A stretch of DNA of 64,000 bases, from assembly GCF_021390495.1 (NCBI RefSeq), contig NZ_JAJEJP010000001.1:3782001-3846000 (forward strand), written 5' to 3'. The notes beneath the pieces are model-generated. The model was not told where the DNA came from, did not search any database, and saw nothing but the letters and a program-made list of their open reading frames with translations. The translations under genes and the position numbers were made by a program. Below are positions 12,190 to 20,967 of this stretch, piece after piece (positions within the stretch are counted from its first letter, which is position 1; each line of letters starts with the position of its first letter). This DNA is from Paraburkholderia sp. ZP32-5 (lineage in GTDB: Bacteria > Pseudomonadota > Gammaproteobacteria > Burkholderiales > Burkholderiaceae).

Positions 12190-13007
12190 GACTGACCTCC
12201 ACCGATGCCGAAGTCCGCGCCGAGCGGCGTCTGGCTCGGGTAATGGAAGCGGAACGGGCCGTCCGGCGCGCCGTCGATGAACTGCCGCACGGTCGGATCG
12301 GTCGACGCACGCAGTTCATCGGGCGTGCCCTCGGCGAGCACGCCGCCGTTGGCGAGAAAGTACACGTAGTCCGCAATCGCGAACGATTCCGGCACGTCGT
12401 GCGTGACCAGAATCGAGGTGGCGCCGAGCGCCTGATTAAGCGTGCGGATCAGATTGGCGGTGATGCCAAGGGAAATCGGATCGAGGCCGGCGAACGGCTC
12501 GTCGTACATCATCAGCTCGGGGTCGAGCGCGATCGCGCGCGCGAGTGCCACGCGCCGCGCCATGCCGCCCGAAATCTCGGACGGCAGCAGATCGCGCGCA
12601 CCGCGCAGCCCGACCGCGTTGAGCTTCATCAGCACGAGGTCGCGCAGCAGTTCTTCGGGGAGGTCGGTGTGCTCGCGCAGCGAGAAGGCGACGTTTTCGA
12701 ACACCGACATATCGGTGAACAGCGCGCCGAATTGAAACAGCATGCCCATCTTGCGGCGCAGCGCGTAGAGACCTTCGCGCGTCTGCTCGCCGATGTCCTG
12801 GCCGTGGAACAGAATCTGGCCGCGCTGCGCGCGCACGAGGCCGCCGATCAGGCGCAGCACCGTGGTCTTGCCGCAACCCGAGCCGCCCATGACCGCGACG
12901 ACCTGACCGCGGCGAAAACGCAGATTCAGATTCGACAGAACGAGCCGGTCGCCGTAACCGAAGTCGACGTCGCGCAGCTCGAGTAAGGTCTCGGTGGAGG
13001 AAGGCAC
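12186..13007 (-). CDS. mlaF: MlaF, ATPase of the phospholipid ABC transporter
   Basis: The ATP-binding subunit of the MlaFEDB complex, 273 aa from the GTG start. Walker A is GGSGCGKTT, the signature is EISGGMARRVALARAI, Walker B is ELMMYDEPFAGLD, and the H-loop is ILVTHDVPE. No ATG is available: the frame opens with TTG (13008-13010) followed directly by GTG (13005-13007). An AAGGA lies 8 nt before the TTG and 11 nt before the GTG, so either could be used. It is first in the mla operon. Confidence 0.93.
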   Translation of the reverse strand: MPSSTETLLELRDVDFGYGDRLVLSNLNLRFRRGQVVAVMGGSGCGKTTVLRLIGGLVRAQRGQILFHGQDIGEQTREGLYALRRKMGMLFQFGALFTDMSVFENVAFSLREHTDLPEELLRDLVLMKLNAVGLRGARDLLPSEISGGMARRVALARAIALDPELMMYDEPFAGLDPISLGITANLIRTLNQALGATSILVTHDVPESFAIADYVYFLANGGVLAEGTPDELRASTDPTVRQFIDGAPDGPFRFHYPSQTPLGADFGIGGGQS

Positions 13008-13039
13008 CAAACTGACAATCCTTTTACACGGAAGGCCGA

Positions 13040-13045
13040 ATTATA
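13040..13045 (-). promoter_or_regulatory. Candidate -10 box of the mla operon
   Basis: The minus strand reads GGCCCTATAATTCGG about 33 bp upstream of the mlaF start, an exact TATAAT. A convincing -35 is not visible. The 94-bp gap to the thiE stop (13008-13101) would hold this promoter. Confidence 0.45.
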
Positions 13046-13101
13046 GGGCCATCATGCAAAAGCTGCCGTGAGGTGCCCTGGTCCTTAACGAAGCGTGACG
13101 A

Positions 13102-14205
13102 TTATTGCGTAAACGCTTGTTGCAGTGCAGAAACCGCGGCAGCCGGATCGGCCGCTTCGGTCACCGCCCGGACCACGGCCGCGCAACCGACGCCGGTCGC
13201 GAGCACCTCGGGCAGCACCTGCAGATCGATCCCGCCGATCGCGACGAGCGGCACGACACCGTCGAGCAGCCGCACGTAGCGCACGAGACGCTTCAGCCCC
13301 TGCGGCGCCGTCGGCATCACCTTGGTGGTGGTCGGAAACACCGCGCCCAACGCAATGTAACTCGGGCGGAAATGCAGCGCCTTCAGCATTTCGTAGAAGC
13401 CATGCGTCGACAGACCCAGACGGATACCCGCGTCGGCGAGCGCCGCGAGGTCCGCGGTATGCACGTCCTCCTGGCCGAGGTGCACGCCGTACGCGCCCGC
13501 TTCGATCGCAGCCCGCCAGTGGTCGTTGATGAACACCTGTGCGTCGTGCGCGCGGCCGGCCGCCACGCAGCGAGCAATTTCGCGCTTCAGTTCGTCGGCG
13601 GGTTCGGCCGACTTGCGACGCAACTGCACCGTCTTCACGCCGAAACCGACCACCCGCTCGACCCAGTCCGCGGTCGGCAGCACCGGATAGAGCCCGAGCT
13701 TTTCAGGGCAGCGCGGGAACGCCAGCGTCGGCGCGGCAGGCAGGCCCAGCAGACGCGGAAAGCGCGCGAGATCGGACGGGAATGCGTCGCCGACGCGAGT
13801 TTCGTCGCCGTCGCGCCAGGCGAGCGCGAGCACCAGCGCATCGTGCGGATCGAAACCGCAATCGAGAAACGCGGCGAGCGCGGCGATCCAGTCTTCCGCC
13901 AGATGGCCTTCGAGCGCGTACTTCTCGCCACCCAGATGCAGCGTCGCGCGATGCTGCGCGGCCTCGATCACGCCCGCGCCGCGCGTGAGCCAGCGCGCCA
14001 ACTGCTCGCCGTGCTGTTGCGCGTCGGCGATCACGATCAGGTCGCCGCCGTTCGGTTCGTCCGACGCGGTCAGGCAGATGCGCCACGGCGCGTGAGTCGG
14101 CGGCCAGTCGCCCAGGCGGGCGCGGATACGCTCCGCGGCTTCGGTCAGTTCATCGGCGGGCGGCCAGAACAGGTCGCGATCTTTCAACGTTAGAGACTGT
14201 GTCAT
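13102..14205 (-). CDS. thiE: ThiE, thiamine-phosphate synthase with a long N-terminal extension
   Basis: Joins HMP-PP and thiazole phosphate to give thiamine phosphate. The C-terminal ~200 residues are a TMP synthase barrel: FINDHWRAAIEAGAYGVHLGQED, LGLSTHGFYEMLKA, YIALGAVFPTTTKVMPTAPQGL and the VAIGGI phosphate loop. The first ~165 residues are extra compared with ordinary ThiE (about 210 aa); they contain hydrophobic stretches such as HDALVLALAWRDG, and I do not recognise them with confidence. The ATG at 14203-14205 overlaps the thiG stop by 4 bp. It is the last gene of the riboswitch-controlled thi operon. Confidence 0.9.
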   Translation of the reverse strand: MTQSLTLKDRDLFWPPADELTEAAERIRARLGDWPPTHAPWRICLTASDEPNGGDLIVIADAQQHGEQLARWLTRGAGVIEAAQHRATLHLGGEKYALEGHLAEDWIAALAAFLDCGFDPHDALVLALAWRDGDETRVGDAFPSDLARFPRLLGLPAAPTLAFPRCPEKLGLYPVLPTADWVERVVGFGVKTVQLRRKSAEPADELKREIARCVAAGRAHDAQVFINDHWRAAIEAGAYGVHLGQEDVHTADLAALADAGIRLGLSTHGFYEMLKALHFRPSYIALGAVFPTTTKVMPTAPQGLKRLVRYVRLLDGVVPLVAIGGIDLQVLPEVLATGVGCAAVVRAVTEAADPAAAVSALQQAFTQ

Positions 14206-15017
14206 GCGGCGCTCCCATCCTGATGCCAGAACGGCATGCCGACCACCGGCGTGCTCGCGTGCGCGCTTTCGCGCTCGGCCATCGGCCCCGCGAGATACGC
14301 TTCGCGGCCTGCCTCGACGCCTAGCGCGAACGCGCGCGCCATCGCGTCGGGGTGCGTCGCCTGCGACACCGCCGTGTTCAGCAGCACGCCGTCGAAGCCC
14401 CACTCCATCACCTGCGCCGCGTGCGACGGCACGCCGAGCCCGGCATCGACGATCAGCGGCACATCGGGCAGACGCTCGCGCAGCACACGCAGCCCGTACG
14501 GATTGATCACGCCCTTGCCGGTGCCAATCGGCGCGCCCCACGGCATCAACGCCTCGCAGCCGGCGTCGAGCAGGCGACGGCCGATCACCAGATCTTCGGT
14601 GCAATACGGCAGTACCTTGAAGCCGTCCTTGACGAGCCGCGCGGCCGCTTCGATCAGGCCGACCGGGTCGGGCTGCAGCGTGTAGTCGTCGCCGATCAGT
14701 TCGAGTTTGATCCAATCGGTCTCGAAGATTTCACGCGCCATGTGCGCAGTGGCCACCGCCTCGCCGACGGTCAGGCAGCCCGCGGTGTTCGGCAACAGCG
14801 GCACGCCGTGGCGCTTGAGCAGATCGAAGAAGCCGGCTTCGGCGTTGCCTTCGTTCATCTGGCGGCGCAGCGCGACGGTCACCATGCCGGGGCGCGCGGC
14901 GTCGATCGAGTCGGACAGCGACTGCAGCGACGGATAGCGCGAGGTGCCGAGCAGCACGCGGCTCGCGAAGGTTTGACCGTACAGCGTGAATGCGTCGGCG
15001 CTCTGTTGAGAAGTCAT
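14202..15017 (-). CDS. thiG: ThiG, thiazole synthase
   Basis: Forms the thiazole phosphate of thiamine from deoxyxylulose phosphate, dehydroglycine and ThiS-thiocarboxylate. The 271-aa barrel shows LLGTSRYPSLQ at the N-terminus, the WIKLELIGDD segment carrying the Schiff-base Lys, VLPYCTEDLVIGRRL and the MPWGAPIGTGKGVINPYGLR loop. Of three close ATGs (15024-26, 15021-23, 15015-17) I chose the last because AGGA lies 8 nt upstream of it. It overlaps thiE by 4 bp and lies 114 bp after thiS. Confidence 0.95.
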   Translation of the reverse strand: MTSQQSADAFTLYGQTFASRVLLGTSRYPSLQSLSDSIDAARPGMVTVALRRQMNEGNAEAGFFDLLKRHGVPLLPNTAGCLTVGEAVATAHMAREIFETDWIKLELIGDDYTLQPDPVGLIEAAARLVKDGFKVLPYCTEDLVIGRRLLDAGCEALMPWGAPIGTGKGVINPYGLRVLRERLPDVPLIVDAGLGVPSHAAQVMEWGFDGVLLNTAVSQATHPDAMARAFALGVEAGREAYLAGPMAERESAHASTPVVGMPFWHQDGSAA

Positions 15018-15131
15018 TTGCATCATCCTGGTTTGCCGCCATCGAGCGGCGGCAATGGGTTTCGGCGACGGGTGGGTGGCCACTGAGCGGCTACTGAGCA
15101 GCCGCTGAGCCACCGGCAGGCGCGCGAGCGC

Positions 15132-15329
15132 TCAGCCGCCTGCCACCGGTTGCACGACGTCGAGCCGGTCGCCCGGCTCAAGCGCGCGCGCCGCATGCTG
15201 CGAGCGCGCGACGAAATCGCCGTTCAACGCGACCGCGAACGGCGGACGCGCGCCATAGGCGGCGAGCGCATCGGCGACAGTCGCGCCTTCGGGCAGTGAC
15301 AACGGCTTCTGGTTGATATGAATGTCCAT
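15132..15329 (-). CDS. thiS: ThiS, sulfur-carrier protein
   Basis: A 65-aa ubiquitin-like protein ending in Gly-Gly (QPVAGG), the C-terminus that is adenylated and thiocarboxylated to carry sulfur to ThiG. It starts MDIHINQKPLSLPEGATVADAL and contains VALNGDFVARSQ, both usual for ThiS. It lies between thiO and thiG in the thi operon. Confidence 0.93.
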   Translation of the reverse strand: MDIHINQKPLSLPEGATVADALAAYGARPPFAVALNGDFVARSQHAARALEPGDRLDVVQPVAGG

Positions 15330-15395
15330 GGCGTTCGGATACGGTTCAATCGATGGCGAAAGCAGCGTGGCGGACGGTGCGACGGCACGCCACGC

Positions 15396-16526
15396 TCAGG
15401 CCGGCTCGCGCGCGAAATCCTGCTGGAAAAGCTCGCTCCAACGCGCGTCGCGCCGCCAGCCGGCGAACCCGTCGGCGTCGCTGACGCGGCCGTCCAGCAG
15501 CGCCGCCGCGAAGCGCACCGCTTCGTCGGCGACTTCCGGCGCGATCATGTAGCCGTGCCGGTACAGGCCGTTCACGCGCAACGTGCGCGCGCCGTCCCAC
15601 AGCAGCGCCGGGCGGTGATCGGGCAACGTCGGCCGGCATTGCGAATTGAGTTCGAGGATGCGCGCCTCGCCGAAGCCCGGATGCACCGAGAACGCCGCGC
15701 TCAGCAACTCGAGCGCCGAGCGCACGCTGACCGGCGACATGTCCTCGCCTTCGACCTCGGTCGCGCCGATCACGTAGAGGCCGTTCTGCTTCGGTGCGAT
15801 ATAGAGCGGATAGCGCGGGTGCAGCAGCCGCACCGGGCGGCTCAGTTGCAAGCCGGGCGCATGCACGCGCGCGACTTCGCCGCGGATGCCGCGCAATGTC
15901 GGCAGCACGCGCTTCGCGCCGAGTCCGCGGCAGTCGATCGTGATGCCGGCCTCGGGCAGCGACGTATCGTCGATGGTGGTATTCCAGTGCGTGTCGACGC
16001 CGCGTTCGGCGAGGCCGGCGGCCAGCGCGCTCAACACCTGGCGATTGTCGAGCTGGCCTTCGTGCGGCAGCAGCCAGCCCTGATTGAAACGGCCGGCGAG
16101 CGCGGGCTCCGCGTCGCCCAACTGCACGCCCGCAAGCGCGACGAAGCCACCGTCGAGCAGTTCGGCCGGTGCGTTCGCGCGCACCCGGCGCTCAAACAGC
16201 GGCGCCTCGGTGCGATCCGAGTGATGCCACACGATGAGCGTGCCATTGCGCTGGAAAAACACCGGCTCCGGCAGTTCGGCGAGCACTCGCGGCCAGCTTT
16301 CGAGCGAACTCGCGCCGAGCCGGGTGATCAGCAGTTCGGCGCTCGCGGCTTCGGCGAGCGGCGCGAGCATTGCCGCAGCGACCCACGCGGCGGCCTGCGA
16401 GCCGGCCGCATCGCCGCGCTCGTACAGCGCGACGCGGTGTCCTTCGCTGGCGAGTCGCCACGCGACCAGCCGGCCGCACAGCCCGCCGCCGAGCACCGCG
16501 AAATCAGGTCGGCTGACATGGCTCAT
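15396..16526 (-). CDS. thiO: ThiO, FAD-dependent glycine oxidase
   Basis: A 376-aa DAO-family flavoprotein that oxidises glycine to dehydroglycine for thiazole synthesis in aerobes that lack ThiH. The N-terminal FAD-binding motif is FAVLGGGLCGRLVAWRLASEG; the C-terminal half shows YPLYIAPKQNGLYVIGATEVEGE and an LRVNGLYRHGYMIAPEVAD end. The ATG at 16524-16526 (MSHVSRPDF) begins just before the first beta-strand; the ~90 codons upstream in frame belong to the riboswitch leader. First gene after the TPP riboswitch. Confidence 0.9.
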   Translation of the reverse strand: MSHVSRPDFAVLGGGLCGRLVAWRLASEGHRVALYERGDAAGSQAAAWVAAAMLAPLAEAASAELLITRLGASSLESWPRVLAELPEPVFFQRNGTLIVWHHSDRTEAPLFERRVRANAPAELLDGGFVALAGVQLGDAEPALAGRFNQGWLLPHEGQLDNRQVLSALAAGLAERGVDTHWNTTIDDTSLPEAGITIDCRGLGAKRVLPTLRGIRGEVARVHAPGLQLSRPVRLLHPRYPLYIAPKQNGLYVIGATEVEGEDMSPVSVRSALELLSAAFSVHPGFGEARILELNSQCRPTLPDHRPALLWDGARTLRVNGLYRHGYMIAPEVADEAVRFAAALLDGRVSDADGFAGWRRDARWSELFQQDFAREPA

Positions 16527-16676
16527 CGCGCACGCTCCATGTAGCGGCGGCAGACAAAGCCAAGGCGGCACGGCGCGCCAAGGGCGGCGTGACGAAGAGA
16601 AAAATACATGTCTGAAGAATAGGCGGTCATCGAGTCCTTTCCGTACGGCCCAAAAACGCACGTACCCAGGACGAAA

Positions 16677-16693
16677 CCGGCGGGTGAAGCCGG
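16677..16693 (-). promoter_or_regulatory. GC-rich hairpin in the thi leader, possible expression platform
   Basis: A CCGGC/GCCGG stem with a 7-nt loop lies about 70 nt downstream of the riboswitch core and about 150 nt before thiO. On the minus strand it is followed by only a short TTT run, so a transcription terminator role is uncertain. Confidence 0.3.
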
Positions 16694-16760
16694 CCGGGCC
16701 ATGCGTTCGCACGTGATGTGCGCTCGCCGCCCGGCGGGGGATGGAAGACGGCTGACTTCC

Positions 16761-16866
16761 GGAAACTTCCCGCGCCGGTATTACCCGGATCGGGTGCAAA
16801 GGGTCTCTCTCAGCCTCGCCGCCGCGTGATCGGAATCATGCCGGCAGTGTGCGAAGCACCCCTGTT
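16761..16866 (-). promoter_or_regulatory. TPP riboswitch (THI box)
   Basis: Read on the minus strand the region starts with ACAGGGGTGC, continues to GGCTGAGAGAGACCC, and ends with ACCCGATCCGGGTAATACC and GCGGGAAG. These are the conserved P1/P2 strands, the CUGAGA motif of the pyrimidine-binding J3/2 and the pyrophosphate-sensor side of the THI box, in the right order and spacing. It precedes thiO-thiS-thiG-thiE and should reduce expression when thiamine pyrophosphate is plentiful. Confidence 0.95.
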
Positions 16867-17383
16867 TCGTCGAAAGGTCATTAGACCATAAAAGCCGCGG
16901 CGCCCGCAAACCAGCGCCGCCGTGCTGCCTGGACGGTCCGCGCCAACGGCTGCGCGCCCGATCCGCGCCTTCTTCGCGATCCCGATGCGGAGGCACTCGC
17001 CGCTCTGGCACAATGCCGTGACCGGGTGCCGAAGCGACGCGCAAGACGCGGCGCGAACGGCGCGCGAGGCCGTCCATGGCGGCCCGCGCGAAGGCGTCAT
17101 CCGGTCAATCCCGGAACACTCTCGAGGCAACGTCGATGCAACATCAGGGCCGGGCGCGGGCAGCGAAAATTAATTCTCGCTTAAGGGCATCACGCCAGAA
17201 TCGGCGCGCGCCTGGATCCCCGAACGCCCGTCTGACGGGCACGACGGCCGGGCGGATAGCGCACCCGCCGCAGCGCGGCTTCGCGACAGGCGCGGCAGCC
17301 GACACCACGGCCCGACGCAGGTCGACCCGAACGGACCGGCTCGCCGGCTCAGCCCTTCGGGCCAGCACTTCATCAGGACGCTC
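16867..17383. other. Divergent intergenic region between the thi riboswitch and the ABC transporter gene
   Basis: About 520 bp without a credible gene. It must hold the thi promoter (minus) and the transporter promoter (plus). The only pattern I can point to is the AT-rich palindrome at 17162-17181; no clear sigma70 promoter stands out in the GC-rich remainder. Confidence 0.5.
17162..17181. promoter_or_regulatory. Imperfect 20-bp palindrome, possible operator
   Basis: AGCGAAAATTAATTCTCGCT matches its reverse complement at 9 of 10 positions per arm. It is AT-rich inside very GC-rich DNA, about 200 bp upstream of the SbmA-like transporter gene. A regulator site is inferred from symmetry only. 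Confidence 0.35.
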
Positions 17384-19135
17384 ATGACACCACATACCTC
17401 AGCCAGCCCCCAGCTGCCGCCCGACGACAAAGTCTCCGCCTGGAGCCTGATCAAGCCTTACTGGGTTTCGGAAGAACGCTTCGTCGCATGGGGGCTGCTC
17501 GTCACGATCATCGTGATGAACCTGCTCGTTGTCTGGATCAACGTGCGCCTGAATCGCTGGAGCGCCGACTTCTACAACGCGCTGCAAGCGAAGAACGTCC
17601 ACGACTTCCCGCATCTGTTGATGATCTTCTCCGGACTCGCGTTCGGCTTCATCATCCTCGCCGTGTATGGGCGTTACCTGCGCCAGATGCTCGGCTTCCG
17701 CTGGCGCCAGTGGCTGACCACGCGCTATCTGAACGAATGGCTGAACGACAGCGCGTTCTACCGCATCGAGCGCGACCGCCTCACCGACAACCCCGACCAG
17801 CGGATCAGCGACGACCTGCAATCATTCGCGACCACGACGTTGTCGCTGACACTCGATCTGCTGTCCACTGTCGTCACGCTGGTGTCGTTCATCACCATTC
17901 TGTGGTCGCTCGCCGGCGCGCTGACCATCTCGCTCGGCGGCATGCCGCTGCACATCCCCGGCTATATGGTGTGGGCCGCCGCGCTCTACGCGGTGGTCGG
18001 CTCGCTGGTCACGCAGAAGGTCGGCCATCCGCTCGTGTCGATCAACTATCAGGCGCAGAAGGTCGAGGCGGATTTCCGTTTCGGCCTGATCCGGCTGCGC
18101 GAGAACGCCGAGCAGATCGCGTTCTACAACGGCATGGACACCGAGAAGACCAACGCGCAATCGCTGTTCGGCCGGATCCGCGACAACTGGTGGCAAGTGA
18201 TGAAGTACACGAAGCGCCTCACCTTCGTGCTGAGCTTCTACGGCCAGATCGCGATCATCTTCCCGATCGTCGTCGCGGCGCCGCGCTACTTCGCTGGCGC
18301 CTTCACGTTCGGCGTGCTGATGCAGATTTCGAGCGCGTTCGGCACCGTCAGCGATTCGTTCTCGTGGTTCATCAACAGTTATACGAGCCTCGTCGAATGG
18401 CGCGCGACCGTGAACCGGTTGCGTGAATTCAAACGCATCATGCACGCGCCGCGTCTGAAGGAATCGGTGTCGCCGGCCACCGAGCACGGCGGCATCAACC
18501 TGCATTTCGTTGACGCCAACCAGCTCTCCACCGACGGCCTGAAGCTCGCGCTGCCCAATGGCAACCCGCTGTCGCGCATCCGTGATATCGCGATCCGGCC
18601 GGGCTCGCGCTGGCTCGTGCGCGGTCCGTCGGGCGCCGGCAAGAGCACGCTGATGCGCGCGCTCGCGGGCCTGTGGCCGTTCGGCGACGGCTCGATCGAC
18701 GCGCCGGTCAACGCGCGCATGATGTTCATCCCGCAAGTGAGCTACATGCCGATCGGCACGCTGAAGGCGGCGCTCGCCTATCCGTCCGCGGCCGATACCT
18801 ACACCGACGCCGAATGCAGCGACGCGCTGGTCACCTGCCATCTGTCCGAGTACGCGGACCGTCTGCAGGAGTCGGCGCACTGGACCCGCGTGCTGTCGCC
18901 GGGCGAGCAGCAACGCTTCGCCGCCGCGCGCGTGCTGCTGCACAAGCCGGACTATCTGTTCCTCGACGAAGCGACCAGCGCGCTCGACTCGGAAAACGAG
19001 GCGCGGCTTTATCGCCTGCTCACCGAGCGGCTGCCGAAGGCGGCGATCGTCAGCGTCGCGCATCGCGATTCGCTCGCGGCGTTCCATGACGAAACGCTCG
19101 AAGTCGAGCGCTCGCGCGAAGCCGTGGCAGCCTAA
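17384..19135 (+). CDS. SbmA/BacA-like ABC transporter with fused permease and ATPase (YddA type)
   Basis: A 583-aa half-transporter. The N-terminal ~340 residues are an SbmA/BacA-type membrane domain with several hydrophobic segments and the typical WSADFYNALQAKN and WRQWLTTRYLNEWL motifs. The C-terminal ATPase has Walker A GPSGAGKST, signature LSPGEQQRFAAARVLL and Walker B YLFLDEATSALD. Family members import peptides, bleomycin or cobalamin-like compounds; the substrate here is unknown. The ATG at 17384 is the first in frame. An SDR gene follows after 8 bp, so the two are probably co-transcribed. Confidence 0.92.
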   Translation: MTPHTSASPQLPPDDKVSAWSLIKPYWVSEERFVAWGLLVTIIVMNLLVVWINVRLNRWSADFYNALQAKNVHDFPHLLMIFSGLAFGFIILAVYGRYLRQMLGFRWRQWLTTRYLNEWLNDSAFYRIERDRLTDNPDQRISDDLQSFATTTLSLTLDLLSTVVTLVSFITILWSLAGALTISLGGMPLHIPGYMVWAAALYAVVGSLVTQKVGHPLVSINYQAQKVEADFRFGLIRLRENAEQIAFYNGMDTEKTNAQSLFGRIRDNWWQVMKYTKRLTFVLSFYGQIAIIFPIVVAAPRYFAGAFTFGVLMQISSAFGTVSDSFSWFINSYTSLVEWRATVNRLREFKRIMHAPRLKESVSPATEHGGINLHFVDANQLSTDGLKLALPNGNPLSRIRDIAIRPGSRWLVRGPSGAGKSTLMRALAGLWPFGDGSIDAPVNARMMFIPQVSYMPIGTLKAALAYPSAADTYTDAECSDALVTCHLSEYADRLQESAHWTRVLSPGEQQRFAAARVLLHKPDYLFLDEATSALDSENEARLYRLLTERLPKAAIVSVAHRDSLAAFHDETLEVERSREAVAA

Positions 19136-19143
19136 GTAATGCA

Positions 19144-19962
19144 ATGAGCGCGAGCGACGCCAGCGCGGCCGGCCACACGAACGGCGGCACGAACCCCGCC
19201 GCCGCCGCGCGCGTCGTACTGATCACCGGCGCGGGCTCCGGCATCGGCGCGGCTCTCGCCCGACGCATCGCCGCGCCGCACACCGCATTGATGCTGCACG
19301 CACGCGGCGCCGACGATGCTTCGCGCCAGCGCCTCGCGCAGGTTGCCACCGACTGCACGGCAAGCGGCGCACGCTGCGCGACGGTGTTCGGCGACCTAGC
19401 CGAGCGCGGCGCGGCCGAGCATCTGATCCACCAGACACTCGCGACTTTCGGCGCGCTCGATCAACTGGTCGCCAACGCGGGACATGCGCAGCGTCAAACG
19501 CTCGCGTCGCTCGACCCCGACACCTTCACCTCCGCCTTCGCCGCGATGCCGGCCGCGTTCGCCGCACTCGTGCGACGCGCGATGCCCGCGCTCGAAACCT
19601 CGAAGCGGGCTCGCGTGATCGCATTGAGTTCGTTCGTCGCCCATCGCTATCGCGCGGATGCGCCATTTGCCGCGACCGCGGCAGCGAAGGCGGCGCTCGA
19701 ATCGCTGGCCCGGACCGCGGCGGCCGAACTCGCGCCGCTCGGCGTGACCGTCAATTGCGTGGCGCCCGGCTATACGCGTAAGGATCACGGCCCAAGCGCC
19801 GATAACGCGACAGTCTGGACGCGCGCCGCCGAGGCGACGCCGCTCGGCCATGTCGCCGAACCCGCGGACGTCGCCGCGCTGATCGCGTTTCTGCTGTCGG
19901 ACGAAGCGCGTCATATCACCGGTCAGGTGATTCATATCGACGGCGGCCTGACGCTCGGTTAA
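19144..19962 (+). CDS. SDR-family protein with an atypical active site
   Basis: A 272-aa Rossmann-fold short-chain dehydrogenase/reductase homologue. The cofactor motif TGAGSGIG (near residue 28), NAG (111) and the ALSS segment (Ser162/163) are present, and the C-terminal GQVIHIDGGLTLG is classical. The catalytic YxxxK is altered: the Lys is at 182 but the residue four before it is Thr178 (FAATAAAK), not Tyr. Tyr169 is too far away in sequence to be an obvious substitute. It may have lost oxidoreductase activity or use another acid. No substrate can be assigned. Confidence 0.85.
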   Translation: MSASDASAAGHTNGGTNPAAAARVVLITGAGSGIGAALARRIAAPHTALMLHARGADDASRQRLAQVATDCTASGARCATVFGDLAERGAAEHLIHQTLATFGALDQLVANAGHAQRQTLASLDPDTFTSAFAAMPAAFAALVRRAMPALETSKRARVIALSSFVAHRYRADAPFAATAAAKAALESLARTAAAELAPLGVTVNCVAPGYTRKDHGPSADNATVWTRAAEATPLGHVAEPADVAALIAFLLSDEARHITGQVIHIDGGLTLG

Positions 19963-20154
19963 GCAGCGTTGGTTGCGTCGCGCCACTTACGCGCCAGAGC
20001 GACGCTGCACCGATACACAACGATCACTCGCAAGCACCGTTGAAGCGAAGCCGGCCAGTTTCGCTGCGCGGCTAACTTGCGTTGTCTTACACCGAAAGGA
20101 TTCGAAAGCCGCGCACGCTTTGCTCGTCGCGTGCGCGTCACTAAGATGGCCTGA

Positions 20155-20895
20155 ATGAACCAGACCATCCTGATCGTCGACGACGACCCCGTCGTGCGCG
20201 AACTCGTCAGCGCCTATCTGCGCGAACGCGGCTTCAACGTCGCTACGCTCGAAAACGGCCAGGGGCTGCAGCGCCGCTTGCAGGACGAGCGTCCGGCGCT
20301 CGTCGTGCTCGACATCATGATGCCGGAGCTCGACGGCATCAGCGCGCTGCGCATGCTGCGTGTCGCTGGCGACGATATCCCCGTGATCCTGCTGACCGCG
20401 CGCGCCGAACCGATCGATCGCGTCATCGGCCTCGAACTCGGCGCCGACGACTATCTCGGCAAGCCGTTCGAGCCGAGCGAGCTGGTCGCGCGAATTCGCA
20501 CCGTGCTGCGCCGTCGCAGCTCGAACGCGCCGGGAGCGCCGGAGCAACGCGCGCCCTATCGCTTCGGTCACTTCGAAGTGAATTTCCCCGCGCGCGAACT
20601 GCATCGCGGCACCACCCGGATCGCGTTGCGCTCAAGCGAATTCGCGCTGCTGAAGGTGTTCGTCACGCACCCGATGAGCGTCCTTACGCGCGCGCAACTG
20701 CTCGAAAAGCTGCACGGCAGCAGCGAAGCGCATCGCAATCGCAGCCTCGACGTGTCGATCTGGCGTTTGCGCCGGCTGATCGAAGCGGATCCGTCCGAGC
20801 CGCGCTACGTTCAGACGGTCTGGGGACGCGGCTACGTGTTCGTGCCGGATGGCGAGTTCGGCACGCTCGAACGCTGCCTCGCATCGCCGGCCTGA
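20155..20895 (+). CDS. OmpR/PhoB-family response regulator (orphan paralogue)
   Basis: A 246-aa two-component regulator. The receiver domain has the acidic pocket DDD at residues 9-11, phospho-acceptor Asp53 in VVLDIMMPELDG, the LLTAR Thr and the GKPF Lys. The C-terminal winged helix includes LRSSEFALLKVFVTH and ends YVQTVWGRGYVFVPDG. It is clearly paralogous to the regulator at 21086-21826, with the same length and many identical motifs. It has no kinase of its own next door. No Shine-Dalgarno is visible; a TAAGAT hexamer lies 7 nt before the ATG. Confidence 0.92.
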   Translation: MNQTILIVDDDPVVRELVSAYLRERGFNVATLENGQGLQRRLQDERPALVVLDIMMPELDGISALRMLRVAGDDIPVILLTARAEPIDRVIGLELGADDYLGKPFEPSELVARIRTVLRRRSSNAPGAPEQRAPYRFGHFEVNFPARELHRGTTRIALRSSEFALLKVFVTHPMSVLTRAQLLEKLHGSSEAHRNRSLDVSIWRLRRLIEADPSEPRYVQTVWGRGYVFVPDGEFGTLERCLASPA

Positions 20896-20967
20896 TCCCG
20901 GCGCGTGTGGAAAATGTGGAAAGCGTGGAAGCCGCGCCGGCGGAGCGCCGGATAGAGCGGTGCTAAA

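Noticed and set aside
19963..20008. GCAGCGT/ACGCTGC inverted repeat after the SDR gene
   Set aside because: The loop is over 30 nt and no T tract follows, so I do not call a terminator.
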